In this document: positions 1-8,755 of the stretch, piece after piece
How positions within the stretch are numbered: position 1 is the stretch's first letter
Layout of the letters: each line of letters opens with the position of its first letter
Assembly (NCBI GenBank): GCA_016213135.1
Contig: JACRBQ010000079.1
Location: 1 to 64,000 of the forward strand
Reading direction: 5' to 3'
Source: Chloroflexota bacterium
GTDB taxonomy: Bacteria > Chloroflexota > Anaerolineae > Anaerolineales > VGOW01
DNA length: 64,000 nucleotides
The notes under the pieces: model-generated
Database searches by the model: none
The model's input: only the letters and a program-made list of their open reading frames with translations
Told to the model about the DNA's origin: nothing
Made by a program: the position numbers and the translations under genes

Positions 1-145
1 ACTCAGCGACGGGCTCATGCGCACCAGTGCGCGATCGGTCTTAGCTTGTCGGGCGTCTACCCAATATCCTACACCTACTTGACTTACAAGTTTCTGCCGC
101 AAGGCAGGCGGCCCCGCCGTTTGGGTTACTCAGCATGACACGGTC
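1..145. other. Window edge, no supported gene
   Basis: No reading frame here can be assigned. Plus-strand frame 1 is open from the window edge to a TGA near position 138, so it could be the tail of a gene that begins outside the window, but the short translation shows no recognisable family signature. Confidence 0.3.
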
Positions 146-427
146 TCAGGCGGCTTCCACTTTTCTTAGATCGGGAAAGAACGGCTTGACGGTGCCCTCG
201 ATCCAGCCGTGTAGCGTGACCGGCGAGAGCGGGCAGTTGACGCACGCGCCGGTCATTTTTACTTTGAGTGTGCGCCCGTCGAACGAGAGCATTTCAACCG
301 CGCCGCCGTGAAAATGCTCGATGTAGGCGCTCAGCACCTCGATGAGCGCGCGCATGCGCTCCTCATCCGAGGCGTTGACCGGGATATTGCGCAGGTCGGG
401 CAGGGTGCTGAAGGTTGGGTTGGTCAT
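146..427 (-). CDS. NifU C-terminal-domain (Nfu-type) Fe-S scaffold protein
   Basis: A 93-aa protein consisting of a single NifU C-terminal domain, the fold that holds a transient Fe-S cluster and passes it to apoproteins in the cytoplasm. The diagnostic C-x-x-C is present as GACVNCPLS in the second half. The start chosen is the ATG at 427 (MTNPTFS); the frame is open further upstream but that part lies over the neighbouring stress-protein gene and does not look like the family. The universal stress protein gene ends 23 bp upstream on the same strand, so the two are probably co-transcribed. No IscU or NifS domain is attached, which makes it the short Nfu-type carrier rather than a full NifU. 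Confidence 0.85.
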   Translation of the reverse strand: MTNPTFSTLPDLRNIPVNASDEERMRALIEVLSAYIEHFHGGAVEMLSFDGRTLKVKMTGACVNCPLSPVTLHGWIEGTVKPFFPDLRKVEAA

Positions 428-450
428 GGCGGCGTTCTCCGTTGAGTTGC

Positions 451-1368
451 TCAGTCCTGAGCGGGCAGCTTGCCGGGGCGCACCACCAGCATGGAGCGGG
501 TGGTGTTGCGCAGCACTTTTTCGGTGATGCTGCCGTAGATCCAATGTTGCAGGCCGCTGCGCCCGTGAGTGGACATGGCGATCATATCGACGGGATGGTT
601 GTCGATGTGGTTGAGGATGCCCGTGGCGGCGGAATCATGCAGCACAATGGTCGAAACGTCCAGCCCGGTGTCGCGCGCCGCGGCGGCCAGCCGGTTGAGG
701 TAGGCCGCGGCGTCTTCGTGGATTTCTTCCTGCAGTCGCATGCCCAGCCCGCGCTCAATCTCGTCGAGAGTCTGCGCATCCCTGGGGGTCACTTCAGGCA
801 CGGCGCGCAGCAGCGTCACCTGGCTGTGGAACCCGCGCGCCACTTCCAGCGCCGGGGCCAGCGCGCGCTCCGAAAGCTCGGAGCCGTCGAGGGCCACAAG
901 AATGCTCGACAGCGTTGCGGTGGAACGGATGACGAGCACCGGGCAAGGGGCAATGCTCAGCACGCGCTCGGCCACACTGCCCAGCATCCAGCGCGGCAGG
1001 CCCGAATAGCCGTGCGACGACATGACAATCAGATCGACCTTGTCCTTGGCGGCCAGGGTCACAATGGCATCGGCCACGTCGCCTTCGAGTACCTTGGTGG
1101 TGATGGCCAGCCGCGACTTGCCGCGGGCTGCCTGGATGTTCTGGAGATATTCCGTCGCCTCGGCGCGGGCTTCTTCCAAGGCCTGATCGGGCCACTGCAC
1201 GCCGTAGCCGCCGTACAGGTACATATCCGGCACCAGTATTTTTTCGGCGACGAGCACCCGCGCCACGATCATTTCACTTTCGGCGTGTTGCCCCAGGGTA
1301 AAGGCGGGCGCCAAAGCGCGTTCGGCCAATTTGGATCCGTCCAACGGCACCAGGATTTTGCTAAACAT
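451..1368 (-). CDS. Tandem-domain universal stress protein (UspA family)
   Basis: A 305-aa cytoplasmic protein made of two Usp domains, about residues 1-150 and 155-305. The duplication is visible in the paired starts ILVPLDGSKLAERALAPA and ILVALDGSELSERALAPA. Each half ends in an ATP-binding signature, SHGYSGLPRWMLGS and THGRSGLQHWIYGS (H-G-x9-G-S), so nucleotide binding is expected in both. The start is the ATG at 1368, preceded by AAAGGA at good spacing; a longer frame to 1389 lacks a better site. It is followed after 23 bp by the Nfu-type gene. Usp proteins respond to starvation and redox stress; the specific role here is unknown. Confidence 0.92.
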   Translation of the reverse strand: MFSKILVPLDGSKLAERALAPAFTLGQHAESEMIVARVLVAEKILVPDMYLYGGYGVQWPDQALEEARAEATEYLQNIQAARGKSRLAITTKVLEGDVADAIVTLAAKDKVDLIVMSSHGYSGLPRWMLGSVAERVLSIAPCPVLVIRSTATLSSILVALDGSELSERALAPALEVARGFHSQVTLLRAVPEVTPRDAQTLDEIERGLGMRLQEEIHEDAAAYLNRLAAAARDTGLDVSTIVLHDSAATGILNHIDNHPVDMIAMSTHGRSGLQHWIYGSITEKVLRNTTRSMLVVRPGKLPAQD

Positions 1369-1499
1369 TGCGAGTTCCTTTCCGGGCACGGTGGAGCGTA
1401 TGGCCCGTAATTAGATCATGCTAATTTTGGCTAAAATCGCACAGTGCCGGATGTAACGGAAACGGCGTGAAGTCCGGTGGGGATAAGCAGCCTGAGGAA
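1369..1499. other. Intergenic gap upstream of the stress-protein gene
   Basis: This gap separates the stop of the transglutaminase gene from the start of the stress-protein gene, both on the minus strand, so it should hold the promoter of the latter. No convincing -35/-10 pair or hairpin was found. Confidence 0.3.
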
Positions 1500-3908
1500 T
1501 TACGTTTTTGCCGACCGAGGCAGGCCGGTTTGCGGGTCGGCGTTGGCGAGGCCGGTGAACTGCCACACTCGGGTGAGCGCCCACGCCAGCCATAGCCTTT
1601 GGCGAAGCCGTCGCCACAGGGTAACGGCTTGCGCGCGCTCGGCAAGACCGGGCGAGGCGGGGCTATAGAAGGCGCGGACGTATAGCTCGACGAGTTGGCG
1701 CACGTCTTCGCCGGCGTGGGTGCTCACGTCGAAGCCGACGATCTGCGAGAGTTCGGCGAGGCGGTGGCGCAGGTGAGCGGCGAATTCGTACGGAGTGTCG
1801 CCGGGTTGGCTTGCGCCGGCCAGCCGCTGCGCGTGCCCCTGCAAACGGTGATAGGCATGGTCAATGGCCGCCGCCGGAGCCAGCCGCACCAGCCGCCAGC
1901 GGTCGATGGCAAAAGCTGCGAGCGCGCCCAGGGCCAGCACCCCGGCGGCCCCCGTCAGCCAGCGCCCTGCAACACGCCAGCGCCCGGCTCGCCACGCGGC
2001 GGCGGCGTCCAGTGCCGCAGTCGAATCGGGAATGACCGGCAGCGCGGCTTCGCCGGGCCGCTCAATGGCCGGCTGGCCGGCGGTCGGTTCAAATTGCACC
2101 CAGCCATAGCCCGGAAAATAAATTTCGGGCCACGAATGCGCGTCGGCCTCGGTGACGATGTAGCGGGCGCTGGCGGCATCGTACGCGCCGGAGGCGTAAC
2201 CTACCACGAGGCGGGCAGGCAGCCCGGCGGCGCGGGCCAGCACCACCATCGAAGTGGCGTAGTAGTCGCAGTAGCCGCGTTTGAGGCTGAAGAGGAAGTA
2301 GTCGGCAATGTCGCGGTCGGGGGGCGGGGCGGGCAAGTCCAACGTGTAGCGGAATAGGCGCAGGTAGGATTCGATGGCGCGGGCGCGGTCATAGGGCATG
2401 GGCGCGGTGACGGTGAGGTCGTAGGCCAGTTGGTGCACGCGCAGAGGCACTTCTTCGGGTAGAGCGAGATAGCGAGTCTTGACCCAGTCGGGGTAGTCGC
2501 TGCCCGCCTGGCGCAAGCTGGATTCGGTGAACACCGGCAGCCACGACACGGCGCGATAGGCGGGGGCTTCGAGTGTTGCGCCAAACAGGTCTTCGGGCGA
2601 GCGCCAGGCCCCGCGGTAGTCGTGGTCGGCGGTGAGCAGCGTGCCGGTGGCGTAGAGCAGCGTGCCCAGGTCTTCCACGGCAGTCACCTGTTGTTCCACG
2701 GCCCGGTAAGCAACGGCCTCGATGGGCTGAACGTTGTCGCCGGCGCGATAGTCCACCGGCGTCAGCGCGCCGCTGGCCAGCCAGCCGCGCCCGGTGTAGC
2801 GGTCATAGGTGGTGCTGCGCCAGTAGTAGCGCGGCGGCGGGTTTTCTTTGAGAGCCGCGGGCTGGGGGTTGGGCGGCAGGTCGCCGGTGCTGATAAGCAT
2901 GACGACGTCGTGCGATAGCTCGGGGCCGGAGCCGATGAGGTGGCCTCGGGGCAGGCCGGGAGAGCGCACAATGTCGAACACATCGGCGCGAGTGGGCAGC
3001 GTCTGCAGGCCGAGCGATTGCGGCAGCACGGGGTCGCGGTTGACGCCGGCTTTGCGCGTGTATTTATTGGCCAGCTCCACGAGGTCTTTCCACGAAATGG
3101 ATGGCGCGGCGGCGGCGGCGAGCACCAGCGCGATCACCAACGGGATGACGATCAGAGCGCTGTCGCGCCGCGCTTCATCGAAGTAATCGATGCGCTGGGC
3201 TTGCCAGTATTGCTCGCGCTCGTTGAAGGCAATGAAGCTCAAGAGCAGCAGAGTGGCAGCCAGCAAAAGGGTCAGCATGTTGATCCCGCCGCCGGTGTAG
3301 AACGCTACTGTCGACAGCAGGGCAAGGGCCGGGACCACGGCTTGCAGGGGCCGACGGCCCCCGCGTACTGCCCACCCGGCCCACACCGCCACGGCCCATA
3401 CGGCAGCATTCCACACCAGGGCAACGGCCACCGGGTCGTAAGCAGTTTTGCCCTCGGCCACCGACACCAGCCACACGAGCAAGCGCACGAACAGTGTCTC
3501 GATCCCGATAAGCAGGGTGTTGAGTGGATTGAGCAACGGGGCCATGTCCGGCCAGCCTGCCGCCTGCCACGGCCAAAAGGCCATGGCCAGCGCCGCCTGC
3601 CCAACGGTGGCAAGTTCATCACCGAGTTGGCCCACCACCACTAAGGTGATTGCCAGGCCCAGCCCAACGGCGCACAGAGTCGCCAGCCACGACGGGCGCA
3701 CTGCCAGCCGCGCCAGCCACCAGCCCGCCAGCAGAGCCAGCACCGCCACGCCCATCAGCCGCCCCACATCCAGCCCGCGCACCACCGCGCCCAATCCGTG
3801 GGTCACGCTATAAAGCGCCGCGTAAAGCAGCAGCAGCGCGGGCACGGTCTGCGAGCCGACCTGCCGGGCCAGCCGCTGCACGGGAGTAGCGTAGGCCGGA
3901 TTGTTCAT
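1500..3908 (-). CDS. Membrane transglutaminase-like protease (TgpA/DUF3488 type)
   Basis: An 802-aa integral membrane protein. Residues 20-270 contain about seven hydrophobic helices, the middle part is extracytoplasmic and holds a transglutaminase-like domain, and one further helix lies near residue 660 before a cytoplasmic tail of DUF4129 type. The catalytic Cys sits in GYCDYYATS (C547) and the His in DAHSWPEIYF (H591). The third position reads FEPT (E607) where FDPT is usual. The start is the ATG at 3908, after GAGGGG, and it overlaps the DUF58 stop as ATGA, so the two are translationally coupled. With MoxR and DUF58 it forms a conserved three-gene operon thought to assemble or process envelope proteins. 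Confidence 0.9.
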   Translation of the reverse strand: MNNPAYATPVQRLARQVGSQTVPALLLLYAALYSVTHGLGAVVRGLDVGRLMGVAVLALLAGWWLARLAVRPSWLATLCAVGLGLAITLVVVGQLGDELATVGQAALAMAFWPWQAAGWPDMAPLLNPLNTLLIGIETLFVRLLVWLVSVAEGKTAYDPVAVALVWNAAVWAVAVWAGWAVRGGRRPLQAVVPALALLSTVAFYTGGGINMLTLLLAATLLLLSFIAFNEREQYWQAQRIDYFDEARRDSALIVIPLVIALVLAAAAAPSISWKDLVELANKYTRKAGVNRDPVLPQSLGLQTLPTRADVFDIVRSPGLPRGHLIGSGPELSHDVVMLISTGDLPPNPQPAALKENPPPRYYWRSTTYDRYTGRGWLASGALTPVDYRAGDNVQPIEAVAYRAVEQQVTAVEDLGTLLYATGTLLTADHDYRGAWRSPEDLFGATLEAPAYRAVSWLPVFTESSLRQAGSDYPDWVKTRYLALPEEVPLRVHQLAYDLTVTAPMPYDRARAIESYLRLFRYTLDLPAPPPDRDIADYFLFSLKRGYCDYYATSMVVLARAAGLPARLVVGYASGAYDAASARYIVTEADAHSWPEIYFPGYGWVQFEPTAGQPAIERPGEAALPVIPDSTAALDAAAAWRAGRWRVAGRWLTGAAGVLALGALAAFAIDRWRLVRLAPAAAIDHAYHRLQGHAQRLAGASQPGDTPYEFAAHLRHRLAELSQIVGFDVSTHAGEDVRQLVELYVRAFYSPASPGLAERAQAVTLWRRLRQRLWLAWALTRVWQFTGLANADPQTGLPRSAKT

Positions 3909-5194
3909 GCCAGTCCCCTCCACTCTCCGCTCGGCCTCGGCGGGCCTACCGGCACGGCCTTGCCGGTGGGCATGATGCGCCACTCGCGCTGGCCGGGGCG
4001 CGCCTTCGGGCGGTCGAGCATCGAGCGGCTAATCAAGTAGTGCGTTACGCCGAGGTCGGCCAGCAGGCCGACGACGGGGGCGGCAGCGGGCGCGCCCGGC
4101 CCGCCAAACGAGGCCGGGTCCAGCAGCAGCACCGTGCACACCACGCCGCGCTCTTTGAGCGGGGCCATCGCTTCGATCCACCGGCTGTCGAGCGAGGGGG
4201 TGATGACGATGAGACTGGGCAGTTGTTTGAAGGTGGGCCGCACGCGGTCTAACAACGCGAAAAGCGGCTGTTTGCCGGGATGGACGAGCGCCAGTGCGCG
4301 CATGATTTCCCATCGTTGACTGTTGCCCGGCCGAGGCGGCAGCCACACCAGTTGTTGCCCGTGGGCCACCAGCCCCACGGCCCGGTCGGCGCGCAAGCCT
4401 CTATCGGCCAACGAGGCGGCCAAAATCACCCCGTGCTCCTCGGTGGAATCTTTTCCTTTCCCCAACTGAGCTTTGGCCTCCAAATCCAAAAATATCCACC
4501 AGTCGCCGGAGGGGGTGTTGTCGAACAGGCGCACGAAGAGCGACTCGCGCCGGGCCGAGGTGGGCCAGTGGATGTGCCGCAGGCTGTCGCCGGGGACGTA
4601 ATCGCGCACGCCGCTGGTGGTTACGGCGCGCTCAAGCGTGTTGACGCTCAGGTGGCCCTCGTCGGCGCGTCCGCCGGGGGCCACGTCAATGGTGGGCAGC
4701 GGCACCACCGGCGGCATCACCATGAGGGTGGACGAGGAGGGATATTCGGTCGTGATCGTGTAGACGCCGAACGGGTCGCCGGTGCGCACGGTGGTGGGGC
4801 CGATGGTGAACACGCCGCGCTGGTTGCAGATGCTCTCGGTGTACCACTGCCACTTGTTGAGGCCGCTCACGCCGATGACGCGGCTGGCGCGGCTGTCGGG
4901 CAGGGTGGAGTGATCGATAATCTCCACCCACAGGCCGGGGGCCGGGCCGCGGTTGATCAGCGAGAAGCGCTCTTGCATCCAGTCGCCCACTTGCCTCCAG
5001 CCGAGGCGCATCTCGCGGGTGAGGCGCAGGCCGCGCGCCAGCGAGAGCGCCCACACTGTGCTGATGAGCCACACGCCGCCCAACCCCACCAGCAGAATCT
5101 TCCAGCCGTCAAAGGGGAAGGCCGACTGAATCGCCAGCAGAAGGATCACCAGCGCGGGCAGAAGGCGGGAGTTGAGCTTGATGGTGGGTTTCAT
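3905..5194 (-). CDS. DUF58 domain membrane-anchored protein
   Basis: A 429-aa protein with two N-terminal hydrophobic helices (about 12-27 and 32-50) and a DUF58 domain. The family signature appears as RDYVPGDSLRHIHW (residues 197-210) followed by TSARR. A von Willebrand factor A-like fold is usual in the C-terminal part of such proteins. It lies between moxR (31-bp gap upstream) and the transglutaminase gene (4-bp overlap downstream). In this family the MoxR ATPase is believed to act as a chaperone on DUF58/VWA partners. The substrate here is not known. Confidence 0.88.
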   Translation of the reverse strand: MKPTIKLNSRLLPALVILLLAIQSAFPFDGWKILLVGLGGVWLISTVWALSLARGLRLTREMRLGWRQVGDWMQERFSLINRGPAPGLWVEIIDHSTLPDSRASRVIGVSGLNKWQWYTESICNQRGVFTIGPTTVRTGDPFGVYTITTEYPSSSTLMVMPPVVPLPTIDVAPGGRADEGHLSVNTLERAVTTSGVRDYVPGDSLRHIHWPTSARRESLFVRLFDNTPSGDWWIFLDLEAKAQLGKGKDSTEEHGVILAASLADRGLRADRAVGLVAHGQQLVWLPPRPGNSQRWEIMRALALVHPGKQPLFALLDRVRPTFKQLPSLIVITPSLDSRWIEAMAPLKERGVVCTVLLLDPASFGGPGAPAAAPVVGLLADLGVTHYLISRSMLDRPKARPGQREWRIMPTGKAVPVGPPRPSGEWRGLA

Positions 5195-5225
5195 AGCGGT
5201 TTGGCGAACCGGCGCCGACCCGGTT

Positions 5226-6176
5226 CTATGGCTTGTACTCGCCGCCCGGCACGGGCACTTTGGTCACCAGTTCTTGCACCACGCGCTCGGCGGTTAGTTC
5301 GCGCAGGCGCGCGCCCGGGGACAGGATGATGCGGTGCGCCAGCACGGCGGCGGCCAGCGCCTTCACGTCGTCGGGCAGCACGTAGTCGCGCCCGTGAATG
5401 GCGGCCCGGGCTTGCCCGGCCCGGTAGAGGGCCAGGCTGCCGCGCGGGCTGGCTCCCAAATATACCTCGCTGTGCCCCCGCGTGTTGCGAGTCAGGTCCA
5501 CGGCATAGCGCTTCACCGCCGAAGCCACGTGCACCTCGCGCACCTCCGTTTGGGCTTTGGATAATTCATCCACCGAGGCCACCCCTGCCAACTCTTCAAA
5601 CGGGTGGCGGAACTGCTGGCGCTCCAGCACGTTAATCTCCTCCTCCGCGCCCGGATAGCCCAACCGCACCCGCAGCAAAAACCGATCCAACTGCGCCTCG
5701 GGCAGCGGAAAGGTGCCCTCGTGCTCGATGGGATTCTGCGTGGCCAGCACCATGAACGGCCGGGGCAGCATGTGCGTCACCCCGTCCACCGTGGTCTGCC
5801 GCTCCTCCATCGCCTCCAGCAGCGCCGATTGTGTTTTGGGTGTGGCGCGGTTGATCTCGTCGGCCAGCACGATCTGCGCCATCAGCGGCCCGGCGCGATA
5901 TTCAAAGTGGCGCGACTCCTGGTTGAAGATGGACACGCCGGTCACGTCGCTGGGCAGCATATCGGGTGTGAACTGGATGCGGCTGAACGAGCAGCCGAGC
6001 GAGCGAGCCAGGCTGCGGGCCAGCATGGTTTTGCCCACGCCCGGCACGTCTTCGATGAGCAGGTGCCCTTGCGACAGCAGGCCGATGAGGGCCAGCTCCA
6101 CGGCATCCTGCTTGCCGACGATGACGCGCTCGATGTTGGCGGCGAGACGCTGGGCAAAGGGTTGGACAGAGGACAC
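5226..6176 (-). CDS. MoxR family AAA+ ATPase
   Basis: A 316-aa AAA+ ATPase with Walker A GVGKT (residues 46-50) in EDVPGVGKT, Walker [10 protein letters not shown] (D106-E107), and the family block [20 protein letters not shown]. The start chosen is a GTG at 6176 preceded by GGAGAG at 5-nt spacing; an in-frame ATG at 6278 would add 34 residues that do not resemble the family. It is the first gene of a minus-strand operon with DUF58 and the transglutaminase, and it is divergent from rpe. MoxR proteins act as maturation chaperones. Length and motifs are normal. Confidence 0.93.
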   Translation of the reverse strand: MSSVQPFAQRLAANIERVIVGKQDAVELALIGLLSQGHLLIEDVPGVGKTMLARSLARSLGCSFSRIQFTPDMLPSDVTGVSIFNQESRHFEYRAGPLMAQIVLADEINRATPKTQSALLEAMEERQTTVDGVTHMLPRPFMVLATQNPIEHEGTFPLPEAQLDRFLLRVRLGYPGAEEEINVLERQQFRHPFEELAGVASVDELSKAQTEVREVHVASAVKRYAVDLTRNTRGHSEVYLGASPRGSLALYRAGQARAAIHGRDYVLPDDVKALAAAVLAHRIILSPGARLRELTAERVVQELVTKVPVPGGEYKP

Positions 6177-6323
6177 GAGGACTCTCCAGTGAATGAGGGT
6201 GGCGCGAATGATAACACGGTCTCGCCGGGCGGGACTCGCCGTCGTCTGCTTTGGCTGCTGACGCGCGGTATCGGCCATAAAGGATTCGGCCTACTCAAAG
6301 TTGAACACGCCCTGCGGGCGGTG

Positions 6324-6352
6324 TTGTCCATCCACTCTATTCGTGATACAGT
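6324..6352 (+). promoter_or_regulatory. Candidate promoter for the leader ORF and rpe
   Basis: TTGTCC at 6324-6329 and TACAGT at 6347-6352 are separated by exactly 17 bp, each matching four of six consensus bases of a sigma-70 promoter. Transcription would begin near 6359, about 10 nt before the leader ORF. Confidence 0.4.
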
Positions 6353-6368
6353 CGTCGCAGAGGATGAC

Positions 6369-6443
6369 ATGACCCGACTTGCTGCTTCCATTCTCTGCGG
6401 GCAATTCGCGAATCGCCCTTACGCTTTCGGTGGGATGACATGA
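6369..6443 (+). CDS. Putative leader peptide derived from a duplicated rpe 5' end
   Basis: A 24-codon frame beginning MTRLAASILCGQFANR. Its first 14 codons align without gaps to the start of rpe 71 bp downstream (MTQLAPSILSADFAR), and the GGATGACATGACC context is identical at 6362 and 6433, so this is a diverged tandem copy of the rpe translation start. The frame ends with TGA at 6441-6443, overlapping the rpe ATG as ATGA, the usual geometry of translational coupling. Whether it is translated is unknown. It may be a regulatory leader or only a relic; the clean ATGA junction favours some function. Confidence 0.4.
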   Translation: MTRLAASILCGQFANRPYAFGGMT

Positions 6444-7111
6444 CCCAACTCGCCCCTTCCATTCTCTCTGCCGACTTTGCCCGGCTGGCCGACCACGCCC
6501 GCGAGGCGCTGGCTGCCGGGGCGCATTGGCTGCACGTGGACGTGATGGACGGGCACTTCGTCCCCAACCTCACCATTGGCCCGCTGGTCGTGGCGGCCCT
6601 GCGCCCGCTCCGCGACGAGATGCGCTCCGTGCTGGATGTGCATTTGATGATCGAGGCCCCCGACCGCTATCTGGCCGACTTTGCCCGCGCCGGGGCCGAC
6701 CACCTCACCGTGCATGTGGAGGCCTGCCCGCATTTGCATCGCACCGTGCAGGCCATCAAAGAACTGGGCCTCAAAGCGGGCGTGGCCCTCAACCCGGCTA
6801 CCCCGCTCGTCACACTGGAAGAAATATTGCCCGACGTGGATCTGGTGCTGGTGATGACTGTGAACCCCGGCTTCGGCGGCCAGCGCTACATCCCCGGCAG
6901 CACCGACAAAATTCGCCGCGCGCGGCAAATGCTCACCCGCGTCGGCTCGCCCGCGTGGCTGCAAGTGGACGGCGGCATCACTCCGGCCACTGCGCCCGAA
7001 GCCGCGCAGGCCGGGGCCACCGTGCTGGTGGCGGGCAGCGCCGTGTTTGGCGGCCCGGCCGGCGTGGCCCAAAATGTGGCCGCGCTGCAAAAAGCCGTCG
7101 GGTTGGCATAG
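6440..7111 (+). CDS. rpe: Ribulose-phosphate 3-epimerase
   Basis: A 223-aa TIM-barrel enzyme that interconverts ribulose 5-phosphate and xylulose 5-phosphate in the pentose phosphate pathway. Visible family signatures are LAPSILSADFARL at the start, HVDVMDGHFVPN (catalytic Asp and metal-binding His), DVHLM, MTVNPGFGGQ, and DGGI near the C-terminus (second catalytic Asp). Length is typical. The ATG overlaps the stop of the short leader ORF as ATGA. The gene is divergent from moxR and is followed by an unrelated diguanylate cyclase gene. Confidence 0.95.
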   Translation: MTQLAPSILSADFARLADHAREALAAGAHWLHVDVMDGHFVPNLTIGPLVVAALRPLRDEMRSVLDVHLMIEAPDRYLADFARAGADHLTVHVEACPHLHRTVQAIKELGLKAGVALNPATPLVTLEEILPDVDLVLVMTVNPGFGGQRYIPGSTDKIRRARQMLTRVGSPAWLQVDGGITPATAPEAAQAGATVLVAGSAVFGGPAGVAQNVAALQKAVGLA

Positions 7112-7143
7112 AAGAGTGCGCAGTGCTGCTACTCCGGTGAAGC

Positions 7144-8664
7144 ATGGCTGCTGACGCATACGCAAGAACCCTGCACAACATTACTCTGGGCCTGCTGGCC
7201 CGCCGTGATTTGGGTGAGCTATTGGAAAACGTCATCTCGTCCGCCGGGCAGATTGCCCACACGACGAATGTCTATATTGCTCTGGTGGACGAGGAGACAA
7301 ACCTTATCAGGCCCATGGTAACGATGGGCGTTTTCCGCGATCAGACCCTGAGTTCGTTGAAATCGGGCGAAGGTTTATCGGGCAGGGTTTGGCAAAGCGG
7401 CGCGCCGCTGATGGTGAAAGACTACGATTCCTGGGAGGGGCGGCTCCCCTCGTTTAGCCTCGGCGTTATTCAATCCATTGTGGGCATCCCGCTAAAATCC
7501 GACGCGCGGACCATAGGGGTTCTGGGGCTGGCTCACGATCGCCAATCACAGCGGGTGTTCAGTCAGGAGGAGATCGAGCTGCTGAGTCAATTTGCCGCGC
7601 TGGCAACCCTGACGATTGAAAACGTCCGCCTGTCCCAGTCCGCGACTCAAGCTGCCGACCGCCGGGCCATTCTCTATCGAGCCAGCCAGGAGGTGAGCGC
7701 CGGCCTGGACATCGAGCAGGTGTGCGCGGCCGTCCATCGCGCCGTGCAACAGGTGATGCCGTGCGAGGATTTCATTGTTGCCTTTTACGACGAAGCGCGC
7801 CACGAGATCATCCCGGCGTATATTATCGAAACGCCCCGGCGCCGGGTGACGGCGCCGCCCTACGCCGCCGACCGCGGGCTGGGCGGGCATATCGTCCGCA
7901 CCGGCCAGTCGGTGCGGCTCAACAGCCCCGAGCAGATACTTTCGAGCGGGATCGTGTTTATGCCGTATGGCAACGGCCCCGTGACTTCCTCGGTGCTGGG
8001 GGTGCCGATGTGGCTCAAAGGAAGGATCGTCGGCATGTTATCGGCCCAGAGCTACCAGCCACAGGCCTATTCGGCTGACGATCAGGAATTGCTGGAAATG
8101 CTCGCCGCCCACGCCGCCGTGGCATTCGACAACGCGCGGCTATTTGCCGAAACCCAGTTCCTGGCCATCACCGACTCGTTGACGGAGGCGTTTAACCGGC
8201 GCCACCTTCTCGCTCTCGCGGAGCGCGAATTCGAGCGCGCTCGCCGTTACACGCGCCCGCTTTCACTGATCATGCTGGATGTGGACGACTTCAAGAAGAT
8301 CAACGACACCTTTGGGCATCAGATGGGCGATCGTGTGCTGCAAATCGTCGCAAAACGATGCCGCCAGGTGCTGCGCGAGGTGGACATTTTTGGGCGCTAC
8401 GGCGGCGATGAATTTGCCATCGTGCTGCCGGAAACCGACATCGCGCGGGCGCAACTCATAGCCAGGCGGCTTTGCCGGCAATTCGTCAGGGCGGAAACGG
8501 ATCCGAACCAGACCACAGCGGCGGGCGTCACCGTCAGTGTGGGCATGGCTTTCCTGGACCCCACGTGTTCCAATTTGGAAGTGTTGTTGGGCCGCGCCGA
8601 TCAGGCCCTGTACGCCGCCAAGCAGGCCGGCAGGAACCGGGTCAGCATTTGGAGGGCCGTGTAA
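7144..8664 (+). CDS. Diguanylate cyclase with two GAF domains (GAF-GAF-GGDEF)
   Basis: A 506-aa soluble signalling protein with a GAF domain at about 15-165, a second at about 175-335, and a C-terminal GGDEF domain. The active-site loop is intact (YGGDEF, GGDEF at 420-424), so synthesis of cyclic di-GMP is expected. The inhibitory I-site RxxD is also intact as REVD at 411-414, five residues before GGDEF, which predicts product feedback inhibition. There are no membrane helices, so the GAF domains should sense a cytoplasmic ligand or redox state. The ligand cannot be inferred. It stands alone, with 32 bp separating it from rpe. Confidence 0.93.
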   Translation: MAADAYARTLHNITLGLLARRDLGELLENVISSAGQIAHTTNVYIALVDEETNLIRPMVTMGVFRDQTLSSLKSGEGLSGRVWQSGAPLMVKDYDSWEGRLPSFSLGVIQSIVGIPLKSDARTIGVLGLAHDRQSQRVFSQEEIELLSQFAALATLTIENVRLSQSATQAADRRAILYRASQEVSAGLDIEQVCAAVHRAVQQVMPCEDFIVAFYDEARHEIIPAYIIETPRRRVTAPPYAADRGLGGHIVRTGQSVRLNSPEQILSSGIVFMPYGNGPVTSSVLGVPMWLKGRIVGMLSAQSYQPQAYSADDQELLEMLAAHAAVAFDNARLFAETQFLAITDSLTEAFNRRHLLALAEREFERARRYTRPLSLIMLDVDDFKKINDTFGHQMGDRVLQIVAKRCRQVLREVDIFGRYGGDEFAIVLPETDIARAQLIARRLCRQFVRAETDPNQTTAAGVTVSVGMAFLDPTCSNLEVLLGRADQALYAAKQAGRNRVSIWRAV

Positions 8665-8743
8665 CCGTCGGCGGCGAATTCAACCGCGCCGCCGGCCGCT
8701 GTGGCCTTACACGTGGCCGCGCTGAAAAGGCGGTTGAGGGGCG

Positions 8744-8749
8744 TAAAAT
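8744..8749 (+). promoter_or_regulatory. -10 box of an apparently leaderless transcript
   Basis: TAAAAT lies 6 nt before the ATG at 8756 and no Shine-Dalgarno sequence fits between, so the mRNA probably starts at the start codon. Confidence 0.4.
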
Positions 8750-8755
8750 ATCTCC

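Noticed and set aside
415..1410. 331-codon plus-strand open frame opposite the universal stress protein
   Set aside because: Antisense shadow of a clear two-domain Usp gene; no family signature.
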